From: Campylobacter sputorum subsp. sputorum
GTDB taxonomy: Bacteria > Campylobacterota > Campylobacteria > Campylobacterales > Campylobacteraceae
Length of the DNA stretch: 64,000 bases
Direction: 5' to 3'
Assembly (NCBI RefSeq): GCF_008245005.1
Contig: NZ_CP043427.1
Coordinates: forward strand, 1,302,001 to 1,366,000
The notes under the pieces are model-generated. The model did no database searches. It was given only the letters and a program-made list of their open reading frames with translations, and was not told where the DNA came from. This document shows, one piece after another, positions 20,885-31,609 of the stretch. Both the position numbers and the translations under genes were made by a program. Position 1 is the first letter of the stretch; each line of letters starts with the position of its first letter.

Positions 20885-22051
20885 TTAAAGAGTCATAAAG
20901 TTACTAAAATCCTCTTCTTTTTGTGGATTTTTAGGATTTTGCAAATGCTCATCTATAATTTTTTTACCATCTTTAACCAAAGCAAGGAACTGCTCTTTTG
21001 TCTTTCCTTTAAACAAATCTCTTTGTATCTTAACAACTTTTTCTGGATCTATTGCTTGTTTACCAGCATAAAGTCCAAAGTGAAGGTGTGGGCCTGTTGA
21101 CATTCCGGTATTTCCTATATAAGCAACAATCTCTCCTTGTTTTACCTTTTTTCCTCTTTTTATATTTTTAGCAAAACCGTTTAAATGTGCATAAAGAGTT
21201 TCATAGCCATAATCATGAGATATAATTAGCGTTTTACCATATCCACCTTTTGTTCCAACAAATTTAACTTTTCCATTGCCAGCTGCCATTATCGGAGTTC
21301 CTTTTGGTGCAGCATAATCAACGCCAAGATGGGCTCTGTAGCGTTTTAGTATCGGATGAAATCTTTTTTTAGTAAATCTAGATGATATTCTTGCATTTTT
21401 TACAGGTTTTATAAGAAATAAAGTCTCATTTGTCTTACCGCTCTCATCATAGTATTTTCCCTCAAATAAAAATAGTGTGTATTTTTTGCCACCTGTTTCT
21501 ATCATAGCTAAAGATATCTCAGGATAGCCAAAAACCCTACCAAGTCTTCTTTTTTGAGTATAGGCTATAACAAGACTATCGCCCTTTTTTAACTTCGTAA
21601 AATCGACACTTTTCCTAAAAACATTTATAAAAGCGTCTGCTAGAATTTTATTATTTGTTTCGTTTATAATATCTTGATATGGGGAGGTTTGAATTTTTAT
21701 GCTTAAAACTTGACTTTCTTCATTGTAAATTATAGGTATAAACTCTAATTCATATAAATTTTCTTTGTTTTTATAAATATGTATTTGAAGCTCTTCATTT
21801 ATTGGTATCAAAACTTGCGAAATCATATTTTCATCATCTCTTAAAATTTGAAAACTTGTTCCTGATGAAATCTCGCTTAAAAGCTCTTGATCTTCTTTTG
21901 AAGAGTTATAATAAAGTTTAAGAGGCAAAGAATTATTTTCCAAAAAATTGGTAAATGTTTCGCCATTTGGCCAAGTAAGTTCTTCTAAATTTGATTCATT
22001 TTCACAAAAAGCAAATGTTATAAGTAGTAAAAAAATAAATAATATTCTCAT
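20885..22051 (-). CDS. Periplasmic M23 (LytM) peptidoglycan endopeptidase
   Basis: The protein of about 388 aa has a cleavable signal (MRILFIFLLLITFAFC). Its C-terminal LytM domain carries the zinc ligands in HLGVDYAAPKGTP and GPHLHFGLY, plus the AHLNGFAK segment. M23 enzymes cut peptide cross-links of murein. In Campylobacter and Helicobacter this family (Pgp3, Csd1-3) shapes the helical cell, and the length is close to C. jejuni Pgp3. I use the ATG at 22051, spaced six bases after AGGG, rather than the in-frame TTG two codons upstream. Confidence 0.85.
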   Translation of the reverse strand: MRILFIFLLLITFAFCENESNLEELTWPNGETFTNFLENNSLPLKLYYNSSKEDQELLSEISSGTSFQILRDDENMISQVLIPINEELQIHIYKNKENLYELEFIPIIYNEESQVLSIKIQTSPYQDIINETNNKILADAFINVFRKSVDFTKLKKGDSLVIAYTQKRRLGRVFGYPEISLAMIETGGKKYTLFLFEGKYYDESGKTNETLFLIKPVKNARISSRFTKKRFHPILKRYRAHLGVDYAAPKGTPIMAAGNGKVKFVGTKGGYGKTLIISHDYGYETLYAHLNGFAKNIKRGKKVKQGEIVAYIGNTGMSTGPHLHFGLYAGKQAIDPEKVVKIQRDLFKGKTKEQFLALVKDGKKIIDEHLQNPKNPQKEEDFSNFMTL

Positions 22052-22110
22052 TAGCAACCCTAAAAAAAATGTAAATCATTCTACAAAACTTCTACTTAAA
22101 AGCTAGTAAA

Positions 22111-23952
22111 TTAGCTAAAATTTATCGGATCAATGTCTATATCTATATTTTTATTTTGTAATAAACTTGAAATTTTTATGAGTGGTTTATGTGATTTTGC
22201 TCTTAAAAGTATGTTGTATCTAAATTTTGACGCTATAAGCTCTATTGGGGATTTGCCATATCCTATTATCTCAAAATCATCCATTTTTATAAGAAATTTT
22301 TCTAAAATTTTCACACATTCTAAACATATAAAATTTGCTTCCTCATCTTTTTTAGATAATATATTTATACGCATAAGTTTGCTAAATGGCGGATATAACG
22401 GATCTCTAAATGTAATTTCTTCATTTATAAAAGAGTCATAATCACTTATAAATTTTTTAAAAAAATCTATTTTTTTTGTCTGAAATATAACTTTTCCATA
22501 CTCCAATCTTCCTGCTCTGCCTGCAACCTGCATTGCTAAAGCAAGCGTTTTTTCCCTAGCCCTAAAATCGCTATATTCTAAATACTCATCAAGCCCTAAA
22601 ATAACAGCAAGCTCGACATTATGATAATCATGCCCCTTGCTTAACATCTGTGTGCCAACTAAAATGTCAATTTTTTTATCATTAAAATCTTTTAGAATGT
22701 TTTCTAATTTTTTTTGAGTAGTTATCTCATCTCTATCAAATTTAGCAATTTTAGCCTCTGGAAAAATTTCACTAAGTTTGATTAAAACTTCACTTGTGCC
22801 GATTTTTTTTGCCTCTAACATATCGCCACCGCATTTATCACAAATTTTAGGCACTTTAGTAGCATAGCCACAATAATGACATTTAAGCATATTTTCTCTT
22901 TTATGATAACTCATGGAAACTGAACAATATGGGCATTTTATCGTGCTAAAACAACTTTTACAAGTTATAAATTTAAAATTTGCCCTAGTTGGTAAAAACA
23001 CAACAATTTGTTTTTTGCGCTCCAAGCATTTTGCGATATTTTCTATGATAACTTCACTAATTGATGTCTCATTATCATCAAAAATATACTCTTTTTTGCT
23101 CTTAAAAAATGTGCCTTTCATACGAAAATACGGCTGCTTTTGTATAGTTGTTATACAAGGTGTTGCAGAACCTAATATAACTTTAACTCCAAATTTAGAT
23201 ATATAGATAGCTAAATCTCTAGCGTTATAATGTGGATTTGATGATGATTTATAGCTATCATCGTGCTCTTCATCAACTATAACTAATCCAAGATTATTAA
23301 ATGGTAAAAACAGAGCAGATCTAGCTCCAGCGATTAATTTGATCTCTCCATTTTGAAGTTTTGATAAAATTTGAGCCTTTTTATTTTTATTAATTTTTGA
23401 GTGCCAAACCCCTACACTATCTCCAAAATACTGCTTTAATCTTTTTTGCATTTGTGGAGTAAGAGAAATTTCTGGCATCAAAAAAAGTGCAGTTTTGCCA
23501 GAATTTATAGCCTTTGCTATGTGACTTATATACACTTCACTCTTGCCGCTTCCAGTATCTCCAAAAAGCAGCGAAACATCGTGTTTATCTATAAATTCAA
23601 AAGCTTTTTTTTGAATTTCATTTAAATTTGGAGTTTTTTGTATATATAAATTTGTATTTTTAAATTCACTATAAGGCTCAAACAAATCATAACTTACACC
23701 AAGAAAACTCGAATAATAATACGATATAAATTTAGCCAAGTTTATCTGAAGTTGTGTAAATTTAAGATTGCTTTTTGAGCTTATTGGTAGAGTTTTAAAA
23801 GATGGTTTTTTAACCTCTTGTATTATCACACCAAGAGAGCTTTTGTTTCGTAAATTTATATTTACTATATCGCCATCTAAAAACTCGTTTTTGCTTTCAT
23901 ATGTCAGCGGATTTAAGGCTGAGCCTAATATAGCTACTTCATAATAAAACAA
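22111..23952 (-). CDS. priA: Primosomal replication restart helicase PriA
   Basis: The 613-aa protein is a compact PriA. It has Walker A GDTGSGKSEVY, the DEEHDDSYK box, a zinc-binding insert with CKSCFSTIKCPYC and CHYCGYA then CDKCGG, and helicase motifs VGTQMLSKGHD and QVAGRAGR. It reloads the replisome at stalled or repaired forks. The N-terminal 3'-binding domain is shorter than in E. coli, as is usual in epsilonproteobacteria. It lies 17 bases downstream of the pseudopilin gene. Confidence 0.96.
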   Translation of the reverse strand: MFYYEVAILGSALNPLTYESKNEFLDGDIVNINLRNKSSLGVIIQEVKKPSFKTLPISSKSNLKFTQLQINLAKFISYYYSSFLGVSYDLFEPYSEFKNTNLYIQKTPNLNEIQKKAFEFIDKHDVSLLFGDTGSGKSEVYISHIAKAINSGKTALFLMPEISLTPQMQKRLKQYFGDSVGVWHSKINKNKKAQILSKLQNGEIKLIAGARSALFLPFNNLGLVIVDEEHDDSYKSSSNPHYNARDLAIYISKFGVKVILGSATPCITTIQKQPYFRMKGTFFKSKKEYIFDDNETSISEVIIENIAKCLERKKQIVVFLPTRANFKFITCKSCFSTIKCPYCSVSMSYHKRENMLKCHYCGYATKVPKICDKCGGDMLEAKKIGTSEVLIKLSEIFPEAKIAKFDRDEITTQKKLENILKDFNDKKIDILVGTQMLSKGHDYHNVELAVILGLDEYLEYSDFRAREKTLALAMQVAGRAGRLEYGKVIFQTKKIDFFKKFISDYDSFINEEITFRDPLYPPFSKLMRINILSKKDEEANFICLECVKILEKFLIKMDDFEIIGYGKSPIELIASKFRYNILLRAKSHKPLIKISSLLQNKNIDIDIDPINFS

Positions 23953-23969
23953 AACTCAGCCTTAGAAAT

Positions 23970-24392
23970 TTAATGTAAATAGCCTTTGCATTTTTCATCA
24001 GAACAATCAAAAGTTCCATTGTCTTTATCATAAACAAAATTTAAAGTTGTGCTCTTGTTAAATTTAAACTCATATTTTAAGCCATCGTTTGTGTTCCAAG
24101 CACCTTTTATAGCATTTTGCGTAACAGCACAAAATGGGCTACCGCAATCCTTTTCAGCACCAGTGTTGTCTTTTTTTGTATTAAGTGCAGCAGGCCAACT
24201 CATATCGCCTCTCATCATTCTTGTGCTACGCTCCAAGGTTAAACCACTTTGGATAGCCGCTACATCTGATTTAAGTTTTGCTATTTGTGCATCATCTCTA
24301 GTTGCTGTAAGTCTTGGCACGGCAACACCAGCTAAAATTCCCAAAATCACTATAACAAAAATAAGCTCTATTAAAGAAAAACCTTTTTTCAT
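23970..24392 (-). CDS. Type IV pilin/pseudopilin-like protein
   Basis: This 140-aa protein begins with a perfect prepilin signal, MKKGFSLIELIFVIVILG, with the Gly-Phe processing site and Glu5. A C-terminal domain contains cysteines at CGSPFC and CSDEKC that may pair after export. Type IV pilus and transformation pseudopilins have this design. No other pilus or competence gene lies nearby; it sits between priA and two small genes as Cj0683c does in C. jejuni (from memory). A role in DNA uptake is plausible but inferred. Confidence 0.75.
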   Translation of the reverse strand: MKKGFSLIELIFVIVILGILAGVAVPRLTATRDDAQIAKLKSDVAAIQSGLTLERSTRMMRGDMSWPAALNTKKDNTGAEKDCGSPFCAVTQNAIKGAWNTNDGLKYEFKFNKSTTLNFVYDKDNGTFDCSDEKCKGYLH

Positions 24393-24631
24393 TCATAATC
24401 CTTGTCATTTTTTAACTCATCGCTTATATTTTTTATAAGCTCTTTTAACTCTCTATCTTGAAAGTAGTTTTCTTGACACTTTTGCACAAATGCAGTTAGT
24501 AAATCTTTAACCGAAAATGTCTTTTTGCCATCAAGAAAAATTTGCATATCTCTTTCAAAAGCCACAGCAAATTCATCTTCTAATGTGATTGTATAATCAC
24601 GAGAATTTACCGATATGACTATTTTTTTCAT
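24389..24631 (-). CDS. Small conserved protein (80 aa), ZapA-like N-terminus, unknown function
   Basis: This 80-aa acidic protein has N-terminal MKKIVISVNSRDYTITLED, resembling the beta-hairpin that opens ZapA proteins, followed by predicted helices and a Lys/Glu/Asp-rich C-terminus. It overlaps the upstream coiled-coil gene (ATGA) and the downstream pseudopilin gene by four bases each, so the three are coupled. The order uvrB-two small genes-pseudopilin-priA matches Cj0680-Cj0684 of C. jejuni as I recall it. A division role is only a suggestion. Confidence 0.65.
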   Translation of the reverse strand: MKKIVISVNSRDYTITLEDEFAVAFERDMQIFLDGKKTFSVKDLLTAFVQKCQENYFQDRELKELIKNISDELKNDKDYE

Positions 24632-24861
24632 TTACCAAGAACTGCTTCTATCTTTTTGATAACATCATCTGATTCGATATTTTTATCTTTTAAATCAGCT
24701 TCTAATCTTTCTATCTGATTTGATTTTGCTTCATTTTGTGCTTTTACGCTTACAAGCTCATTTCTAAGCCTTTCGTTTTCTTTGCACATCTCATCATATT
24801 TATTTAATAGCTCATTAACTTTACTTGTTAAACCATTTAGTATATTGTCATTTTCAAGCAT
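24628..24861 (-). CDS. Small coiled-coil protein (77 aa), unknown function
   Basis: The product is almost entirely one predicted coiled coil with regular hydrophobic spacing (NILNGLTSKVNELLNKYDEM, then NERLRNELV and IERLEADLKDK), like a small ZapB-type protein. I place the start at the ATG at 24861, six bases after GAGG; an in-frame codon four positions upstream has no better site. Coupled by ATGA to the ZapA-like gene, it is the first gene of this minus-strand unit and diverges from uvrB. Confidence 0.65.
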   Translation of the reverse strand: MLENDNILNGLTSKVNELLNKYDEMCKENERLRNELVSVKAQNEAKSNQIERLEADLKDKNIESDDVIKKIEAVLGK

Positions 24862-24877
24862 TCTTAACCTCACTTTG

Positions 24878-24886
24878 TGATATAAT
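24878..24886 (+). promoter_or_regulatory. Extended -10 promoter for uvrB
   Basis: TGATATAAT combines a TG extension with a consensus -10, placed to start a leader of about 36 bases that contains AAGGA before the GTG start of uvrB. Confidence 0.55.
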
Positions 24887-24928
24887 CTTATAATTGTAAC
24901 ATAAAAAGCTTTATAATAAGGAAAGTAA

Positions 24929-26905
24929 GTGAAAAATTTTGAAATTTATAGTAAATTTTCTCCAAACAAAGACCAGCAAAACGCAATAGACGGCATTGTA
25001 AAATCTATCAAAGCAGGAAATAAATTTCAAACTTTGCTTGGTGTTACTGGAAGTGGCAAAACTTTTAGTATGGCAAATATCATTAAAAATTTAGATATGC
25101 CAGCTCTTATAATGACGCACAATAAAAGCTTAGCAGCACAACTTTATAGTGAATTTAAGGGATTTTTTCCAAAAAATCATGTAGAGTATTTTATAAGCTA
25201 TTATGATTATTATCAACCAGAAGCTTATATACCAAGGAGCGATCTTTTCATAGAAAAAGACAGCTCAGTAAATGAAGAGTTAGAGCGTCTAAGACTAAGT
25301 GCGACAGCTTCACTTTTAAGCTATGATGATGTTATAACAATTGCCTCGGTTTCTGCAAACTATGGTCTTGGAAATCCAAAAGAGTATCAAGGTATGGTTA
25401 TGTATTTTGAACTAGGAAAAAGTTTAAGTCAAAAAAAATTACTTTTAAAACTGGTTGAAATGGGATATAAAAGAAATGATACTTACTTTGATAGAGGTGA
25501 TTTTAGAGTAAATGGCGATACTATAGATATTTACCCAGCTTACCATAACGATGAAGCATTGAGGCTTGAGTTTTTTGGAGATGAGCTAGATTATATGTAT
25601 CATTTTGATGTGCTAGAAAACAAAAAAACAAAAGAGGTTAAGAAATTTATACTCTATCCAACAAGTCAGTTTATAGTTGGTATGGATAGACTAAAAGAGG
25701 CTATAAAAGGCATTGAAGCTGAGCTTGAAGATAGGCTTGAGTATTTTCAAAAAGAAGGTAAGGTTGTAGAGTATGCGAGATTAAAACAAAGAGTCGAGTT
25801 TGATCTTGAAATGCTAAGCTCAACAGGGTCGACAAAAGGTGTTGAAAACTATGCTCGTTATTTAACAGGACAAAAACCTGGTGAAACACCATACACACTT
25901 TTTGATTATTATGAGATAAACTTTGATGATTATCTTGTTATAATTGATGAAAGCCATGTAAGTTTGCCCCAGTTTCGCGGTATGTATGCAGGAGATAGAA
26001 GTAGAAAAGAAACTCTTGTAGAGTATGGTTTTAGACTTCCCTCAGCTCTTGATAACCGCCCTTTGAAATTTGATGAGTTTATATCAAAAAAGGCTAAATT
26101 TCTATTTGTTTCAGCTACACCAAATGAGTATGAGTTAGAACTAAGCGGAAAAAATGTATTTCATCAAATTATGAGACCAACTGGACTTCTTGATCCAAAA
26201 ATCACACTAAAAGATAGCGATAATCAAGTAGAAATTCTTTATGATATGGCAAAAGAGGTAATTCAAAGAGGCGATAGAATTCTAGTAACAGTTTTAACCA
26301 AAAAAATGGCAGAAGAGCTTACAAAATACTACTTGGAACTTGGACTTAAAGTAAAATACATGCACTCAGATATAGATGCTATTGAGAGAAACGAGCTGAT
26401 AAGAGGTTTAAGAAGCGGAAATTATGATATGCTAATAGGTATAAATTTACTCCGAGAGGGACTTGATCTGCCAGAAGTTTCTTTAATTGCAATAATGGAC
26501 GCAGACAAAGAAGGTTTTTTACGCTCTACAACAAGCCTTATACAAACCATAGGAAGAGCTGCTAGAAATTTAAACGGCGAAGTTGTGATGTTTTGTAAAA
26601 AAATAACAAAATCTATGAAAGAAGCCATTGATACAACAGAGAAAAGACGAAAGCTTCAAGATGAGTATAATAAAGCTAACAATATCACACCAAAAAGTGC
26701 TACAAGAAACATCGAAGAGAGCTTAAAAATAGAAGATGGAGCAGAAATTTACAGAGTTAGCAAAAATAGCGAAAAAATGCCAGCAAGCCAGAGAGCTAAA
26801 ATAGTAAAAGAGCTTAGAAAACAGATGATGGAAGCTGCTTCTAGGCTTGAGTTTGAAAAAGCAGCGGCACTTCGTGATGAGATTGCAAAACTAAGAAAAA
26901 TTTAA
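24929..26905 (+). CDS. uvrB: Excinuclease ABC subunit B
   Basis: The 658-aa protein is a full-length UvrB. It has Walker [14 protein letters not shown], the beta-hairpin region [15 protein letters not shown], helicase motifs including [10 protein letters not shown] and [12 protein letters not shown], and a C-terminal UVR domain ([16 protein letters not shown]) that contacts UvrC. It verifies lesions in nucleotide excision repair with UvrA and UvrC. The start is GTG with AAGGA eight bases upstream. It diverges from the two small genes and appears to be a single-gene unit. Confidence 0.98.
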   Translation: MKNFEIYSKFSPNKDQQNAIDGIVKSIKAGNKFQTLLGVTGSGKTFSMANIIKNLDMPALIMTHNKSLAAQLYSEFKGFFPKNHVEYFISYYDYYQPEAYIPRSDLFIEKDSSVNEELERLRLSATASLLSYDDVITIASVSANYGLGNPKEYQGMVMYFELGKSLSQKKLLLKLVEMGYKRNDTYFDRGDFRVNGDTIDIYPAYHNDEALRLEFFGDELDYMYHFDVLENKKTKEVKKFILYPTSQFIVGMDRLKEAIKGIEAELEDRLEYFQKEGKVVEYARLKQRVEFDLEMLSSTGSTKGVENYARYLTGQKPGETPYTLFDYYEINFDDYLVIIDESHVSLPQFRGMYAGDRSRKETLVEYGFRLPSALDNRPLKFDEFISKKAKFLFVSATPNEYELELSGKNVFHQIMRPTGLLDPKITLKDSDNQVEILYDMAKEVIQRGDRILVTVLTKKMAEELTKYYLELGLKVKYMHSDIDAIERNELIRGLRSGNYDMLIGINLLREGLDLPEVSLIAIMDADKEGFLRSTTSLIQTIGRAARNLNGEVVMFCKKITKSMKEAIDTTEKRRKLQDEYNKANNITPKSATRNIEESLKIEDGAEIYRVSKNSEKMPASQRAKIVKELRKQMMEAASRLEFEKAAALRDEIAKLRKI

Positions 26906-27002
26906 AACTACATTTTAGAAACATTTTAATCAAATAAAACTTTTATCAAGCAAAAACTAGGTAAAATGCAAACTATGAAATTTATCTATGAGGAATAAAA
27001 TT

Positions 27003-29096
27003 ATGGCAAAAGACAAAAGTGATTATATAAATAGAGAGCTTTCTTGGCTTAGATTTAACTCAAGGGTTTTATCTCAATGTGATAAAAATATCCCATTAAT
27101 GGAAAAACTTAAATTTATAGCTATTTATACAACAAATTTAGATGAGTTTTATATGATTAGAATAGCTGGTTTAAAACAACTTTTTGTAGCTGGAGTTGTA
27201 GTAAGCGGCAACGATGGAATGGCACCAATTGATCAGTTAAGAGAGATAAGAGAATATCTTAAAAATGAAAAAATTACCCTTGAAAACCACTATAAAAATA
27301 TTACAAAAGAACTTTCTAAAAATGGTCTTTTTATAAAAAATTATGATGAGTTAAACGCAAATTTAAAACAAAAAGCAGATGAGTATTTTTTCTCAAACAT
27401 AATGCCAGTTATTGTCCCTATTGCGGTTGATTCAACACACCCATTTCCTCATCTAAACAACCTTAGTTTTTCTTTAGCTGTAAAAATCATTGATCCAGAA
27501 CATAGTGATCATGTTAAATTTGGAATGATAAGGATTCCAAGAGTAATTCCGAGATTTTTTGAAGCAGATGACGCTACTTATGTGCCAATAGAAAGCATAG
27601 TTAGAAAACATGCCGAAGAGATTTTCCCAGGATATAAAATCATTAGCTCAGCAACATTTAAAGTCACAAGAAACGCAGATATTGTAATAGAAGAAGAAGA
27701 AGCTGATGATTTTATGATGATATTAGAACAAGGATTAAAACTTCGCAGAAAAGGTGCTTTTGTAAGACTTCAAATAGAAGCTAATGCCGATCCTGAAATT
27801 TTAGAATTTTTAAATTTACATATGAAAATTTTCAAAAAAGATATATATGAATACTCCATACCATTAACACTTGATTCACTTTGGCAAATAGTTGGCAATA
27901 AAAACTTCTTACATCTTGGTTTGCCACTTTACACACCAAAAGTATTACAGCCATTTGATGAAAATGTATCCATTTTTGATACTCTTGATAAAACCGATGT
28001 TTTGACATATCAACCTTATGAAAGTTTTGATCCAGTGGCAACTCTTATAAAAGAAGCATCAAAAGATCCAAAAGTAATATCCATAAGAATGACGCTTTAT
28101 AGGGTTGAAAAAAACTCGCCAATAGTTCAGTCGCTAATAGATGCAGCAAGCGATGGCAAACAAGTTACTGTTATGGTTGAATTAAAAGCTAGATTTGATG
28201 AAGAAAACAATCTTCATTGGGCAAAAGCTCTTGAAAACTCAGGTGCACATGTGATATACGGAATTGCTGGATTTAAAGTACATGCAAAAGTTACTCAAAT
28301 CATACGCCAACAAAATGGCAAACTTAAATTTTATATGCATTTTGGAACCGGAAACTACAATGGCGGAAGTGCTAAAATTTATACAGATATTAGTTATTTT
28401 ACCACAAAAGAAGAATTTGCAAAAGATTCCACAGACTTCTTTCATATCTTGTCTGGATATAGCAAAAATAGAACTTTAAATAGTCTTTCTATGTCGCCAA
28501 TGCAAATCAAATCAAGACTACTTGAAATGATAAAAAATGAAAAAGACAAAGGAAGTGAAGGTGTAATCATAGCAAAAATGAATGCACTTGTTGATAGTGA
28601 TATGATAGATGCACTTTATGATGCAAGTAGTGCAGGAGTTAAGATAGATCTCATAATACGCGGAATTTGTTGCTTAAAACCAGGAGTAAAAGATTTAAGT
28701 GAAAATATAAGAGTTCGCTCTATTATCGGTAAATACCTTGAACACGCAAGGATATTTTATTTTAAACACTCAAATCCAGAATTTTACATATCTAGCGCTG
28801 ATTGGATGCCAAGAAATTTGGAGCGTCGCTTTGAACTTATGACACCTATTTATGAACAAAAACATAAAAATACTTTACAAGAGATTTTACACATTCAACT
28901 AAGAGATAATGTTTTAGCTTATGAACTTAAAGAAGATGGAGAATATACACAAGTTGTGCCAGCTCAAAATAAGCTTAAAATAAACAGCCATGATCTTTTA
29001 GAAAAATATGTAACAAAAATAAAAGCAACTCAAAAAGATAAAGATATCAACTCGCGAACTAAAAATATAGCTTTTAAATTATTTAAAGAAAGTTAA
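27003..29096 (+). CDS. ppk: Polyphosphate kinase Ppk1
   Basis: The protein of about 697 aa has the Ppk1 layout. The N-terminal domain begins [16 protein letters not shown]. The catalytic domains contain the autophosphorylated histidine in [14 protein letters not shown] and a second conserved His in LEHARIFYF. It makes polyphosphate from ATP; ppk1 supports stress survival and colonisation in C. jejuni. I use the ATG at 27003, eight bases after the GAGG at 26991-26994, rather than the ATG five codons upstream, which would begin within one base of that GAGG. Confidence 0.96.
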   Translation: MAKDKSDYINRELSWLRFNSRVLSQCDKNIPLMEKLKFIAIYTTNLDEFYMIRIAGLKQLFVAGVVVSGNDGMAPIDQLREIREYLKNEKITLENHYKNITKELSKNGLFIKNYDELNANLKQKADEYFFSNIMPVIVPIAVDSTHPFPHLNNLSFSLAVKIIDPEHSDHVKFGMIRIPRVIPRFFEADDATYVPIESIVRKHAEEIFPGYKIISSATFKVTRNADIVIEEEEADDFMMILEQGLKLRRKGAFVRLQIEANADPEILEFLNLHMKIFKKDIYEYSIPLTLDSLWQIVGNKNFLHLGLPLYTPKVLQPFDENVSIFDTLDKTDVLTYQPYESFDPVATLIKEASKDPKVISIRMTLYRVEKNSPIVQSLIDAASDGKQVTVMVELKARFDEENNLHWAKALENSGAHVIYGIAGFKVHAKVTQIIRQQNGKLKFYMHFGTGNYNGGSAKIYTDISYFTTKEEFAKDSTDFFHILSGYSKNRTLNSLSMSPMQIKSRLLEMIKNEKDKGSEGVIIAKMNALVDSDMIDALYDASSAGVKIDLIIRGICCLKPGVKDLSENIRVRSIIGKYLEHARIFYFKHSNPEFYISSADWMPRNLERRFELMTPIYEQKHKNTLQEILHIQLRDNVLAYELKEDGEYTQVVPAQNKLKINSHDLLEKYVTKIKATQKDKDINSRTKNIAFKLFKES

Positions 29097-29138
29097 AATA
29101 TAATTATGGGATTTTTCCATAATTATAAAGGATTTTTG

Positions 29139-29735
29139 ATGGATTGGTTACTTTTTGTATCAAATTTTCTTATGGCATCATTTTTACCTGGTATAAATAT
29201 GACTTTAGCTCTAAATTATGGGATTTTAATAGGCTATAAAAAAACACTTTTTATGATAAGCGGTTCTGTTTTAGCCCTTGGAATAGTGGCGTTTTTAAGC
29301 GCAACAAGCATAGGAATTATTATAATTAAAAAACCTTTTATTTTTGAGATTATAAAAGTTTGTGGCGGAATTTATATATTGTATCTTGCTTTTAAAATTT
29401 TTATATCCACTTCTAAAATCAAAGATAGCAAAGTTACACACATACTAAATGCGAAAGAACTTTTTATGCAAGGCTTTATAGCATGCATTACAAATCCTAA
29501 AGCTTGGATATTTCTTGCAGCTCTTTTACCGCCATTTTTAGACAAATCCAATCCTTTTAACGCAAAAATGTTTTTACTCATTTTTATAATTTTATGCATA
29601 GAATTTTTTTCATTTTCGGTTTATGCGCTTGGAGGAACTTTTTTAAAAAAGTTTATCACAAAATACATATCAATAGTTCAAAAACTTTCGGCTATTCTTC
29701 TTAGCATAGTTGCTTTATGGATGATATTTTGGTAA
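29139..29735 (+). CDS. LysE/RhtB-family amino acid exporter
   Basis: The 198-aa inner-membrane protein has about six hydrophobic segments and the family pattern FLPGINMTLALNYGILIGYKK near the N-terminus, with ITNPKAWIFLAALLPPFL in the fourth or fifth helix. Family members export lysine, threonine, homoserine lactones or other amino acids; the substrate cannot be inferred. I use the ATG at 29139 after AAAGGA. An in-frame ATG 11 codons upstream adds a hydrophilic stretch not typical of the family. It lies between ppk and leuD with no visible functional link. Confidence 0.85.
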   Translation: MDWLLFVSNFLMASFLPGINMTLALNYGILIGYKKTLFMISGSVLALGIVAFLSATSIGIIIIKKPFIFEIIKVCGGIYILYLAFKIFISTSKIKDSKVTHILNAKELFMQGFIACITNPKAWIFLAALLPPFLDKSNPFNAKMFLLIFIILCIEFFSFSVYALGGTFLKKFITKYISIVQKLSAILLSIVALWMIFW

Positions 29736-29796
29736 ATTTTATTATTTTAAAAACAAATTTCTGATAGAATATATAAATTTAAAAAAAGGTAGTTTT

Positions 29797-30279
29797 ATGC
29801 AAGGCAAAGTTTGGAAATTCGGAGACAACATAGATACAGATATAATAATAGCAGCAAGATACCTAAATACTTCAGATGAAAGTATCTTAGCTAAACACAT
29901 AATGGAAGATGCTATTTATGATTTCTCATCTAAAATTTCAAAAGGCGATTTTATAGTAGCTGGAGAGAATTTTGGATGTGGAAGTAGCAGAGAACACGCC
30001 CCTCTTGCATTAAAAGCAGCAGGTATAAACTGCGTTATAGCAAAATCTTTCGCAAGAATTTTTTATAGAAATAGTTTCAACACTGGTCTTTTGATACTAG
30101 AAATTGCTAATGCAGATGAGATAAATGAAGCCGATGAAATCAAAATTAATTTAAATGATGGAATGATTGAAAACTTAACTACCAAAAAAACATATGAATT
30201 TAAGCCAATTCCAGAGTTTATGCAAAAGCTTTTAAACTGCGGTGGCTTGATAGAGTATGCTAAAGATTTAATAAAATAA
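29797..30279 (+). CDS. leuD: 3-isopropylmalate dehydratase small subunit
   Basis: The 160-aa product matches the LeuD swivel domain: [17 protein letters not shown], then [17 protein letters not shown], the substrate-binding signature. With LeuC it isomerises isopropylmalate in leucine synthesis. A possible -10 (TAGAAT, 29765-29770) and AAAAGGT precede it. It is followed 15 bases later by leuB. leuC and leuA are not in this window, so the leucine pathway is split between loci. Confidence 0.95.
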   Translation: MQGKVWKFGDNIDTDIIIAARYLNTSDESILAKHIMEDAIYDFSSKISKGDFIVAGENFGCGSSREHAPLALKAAGINCVIAKSFARIFYRNSFNTGLLILEIANADEINEADEIKINLNDGMIENLTTKKTYEFKPIPEFMQKLLNCGGLIEYAKDLIK

Positions 30280-30294
30280 AATTGAGGTTAATTT

Positions 30295-31371
30295 ATGAAA
30301 AGATACAATATTTGCGTAATAAAAGGTGATGGAATAGGACCTGAAATCATAGATGAATCTATAAAAGTACTAGATGCTATAAGTGGGAAATTTGATATAG
30401 AGTTTAATTATGAGTATTGTCAAATGGGTGGGGCTGCTTATGATATATTTGGTGAACCACTTCCAGATGAAACTTTGCAAAAAGCATTAAGTAGCGATGC
30501 TGTGCTTTTTGGTGCAATTGGCGGAGAAAAATGGGACAATCTACCGCGTGATAAAAGACCAGAAAGTGGGCTTTTAAAACTTAGAAAAAATTTAGAAGTT
30601 TTTGCAAATTTAAGACCTGCGACAATTTTTGATGAGTTAATAGACGCCTCAAATTTAAAAAAAGAAGTTGTAGAAGGCGTTGATTTTATAGTTGTTAGAG
30701 AATTAACCGGCGGAATATATTTTGGCGAACCAAGAAAACAAGAGAGTGGTAAAGCATATAACACTATGATTTATTCAAAACAAGAGATACAAAGAATAGC
30801 AAAAATAGGCTTTGAAATAGCACAAAAAAGAAAAAAAAGCTTATGTCTTGTTGATAAAGCAAATGTCCTTGAAACAAGCTCTTTATGGCGTGAAGTTGTA
30901 AATGAAGCAGCAAAGGATTATACGGATGTAAAACTAAGTTTTATGTATGTTGATAATGCTGCAATGCAAATCATTAGAGATCCAAAACAATTTGATGTGA
31001 TTTTAACAGAAAACCTATTTGGCGATATTTTAAGTGATGAAGCAAGTATGATTTGTGGTTCTATCGGACTTTTGCCAAGTGCTAGTATAGGTGGTAAAGT
31101 TGGCATTTACGAACCGATTCATGGAAGTGCACCCGATATAGCAAATCAAGGTATAGCAAATCCAATGGCAACTATCCTAAGTGCGGCTTTAATGCTAAGA
31201 TATGCTTTTAATGAAGAAGATGCAGCAAAATGTATAGAAAATGCTGTAAAACAAACTTTAAAAGATGGCTATAGAACAAAAGATTTAGCAGCATTTGGTG
31301 CTAAAGAAATATGCACAACCAGTGAAATAGGCAGCATTATAGCTGATTATGTAACAAGATATGAGAAATAA
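30295..31371 (+). CDS. leuB: 3-isopropylmalate dehydrogenase
   Basis: The 358-aa enzyme has the beta-decarboxylating dehydrogenase motifs: [17 protein letters not shown] at the N-terminus, [14 protein letters not shown] around the substrate-binding arginines, and [30 protein letters not shown] with the metal-binding aspartates. [14 protein letters not shown] is the NAD+ site. It oxidises isopropylmalate to 2-oxoisocaproate. It is preceded by GAGG and by leuD, and its last codons overlap the next gene by 11 bases. Confidence 0.96.
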   Translation: MKRYNICVIKGDGIGPEIIDESIKVLDAISGKFDIEFNYEYCQMGGAAYDIFGEPLPDETLQKALSSDAVLFGAIGGEKWDNLPRDKRPESGLLKLRKNLEVFANLRPATIFDELIDASNLKKEVVEGVDFIVVRELTGGIYFGEPRKQESGKAYNTMIYSKQEIQRIAKIGFEIAQKRKKSLCLVDKANVLETSSLWREVVNEAAKDYTDVKLSFMYVDNAAMQIIRDPKQFDVILTENLFGDILSDEASMICGSIGLLPSASIGGKVGIYEPIHGSAPDIANQGIANPMATILSAALMLRYAFNEEDAAKCIENAVKQTLKDGYRTKDLAAFGAKEICTTSEIGSIIADYVTRYEK

Positions 31372-31609
31372 TACCATAACAGAGGCTCTTATTTATGAGT
31401 CCCAAGGTCTTAAAGATGATGCACTTTTAGTATATAAAAATATATTAAAATCAGATCCACATAACAAAGATGCAACAAATGCAATACGCAGAATTTCCGG
31501 GCTTAGAAAAAAATATAAAGATGTAAATGAGTATATGCTTGATTTTTTTGTAAATTTAAAAACTGATGAAGAGATAAACGAATTTAAAAGATGGTTGATA
31601 AAGATATGA
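31361..31609 (+). CDS. Small TPR-like helical protein (82 aa), Cj0787-like by position
   Basis: The 82-aa product contains a single tetratricopeptide-like helical pair ([19 protein letters not shown], then [14 protein letters not shown]), followed by an acidic/aromatic C-terminal helix. It overlaps leuB by 11 bases and the ciaD-like gene by ATGA. The order small gene, ciaD, cca, purU is the same as Cj0787-Cj0790 of C. jejuni as I recall it. Partner binding through the TPR-like fold is possible; function is unknown. Confidence 0.7.
   Translation: MRNNTITEALIYESQGLKDDALLVYKNILKSDPHNKDATNAIRRISGLRKKYKDVNEYMLDFFVNLKTDEEINEFKRWLIKI

Noticed and set aside
24912-24917. TATAAT just before uvrB as its -10
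   Set aside because: It would start transcription at or past the ribosome binding site; the extended TGATATAAT at 24878-24886 is better placed.
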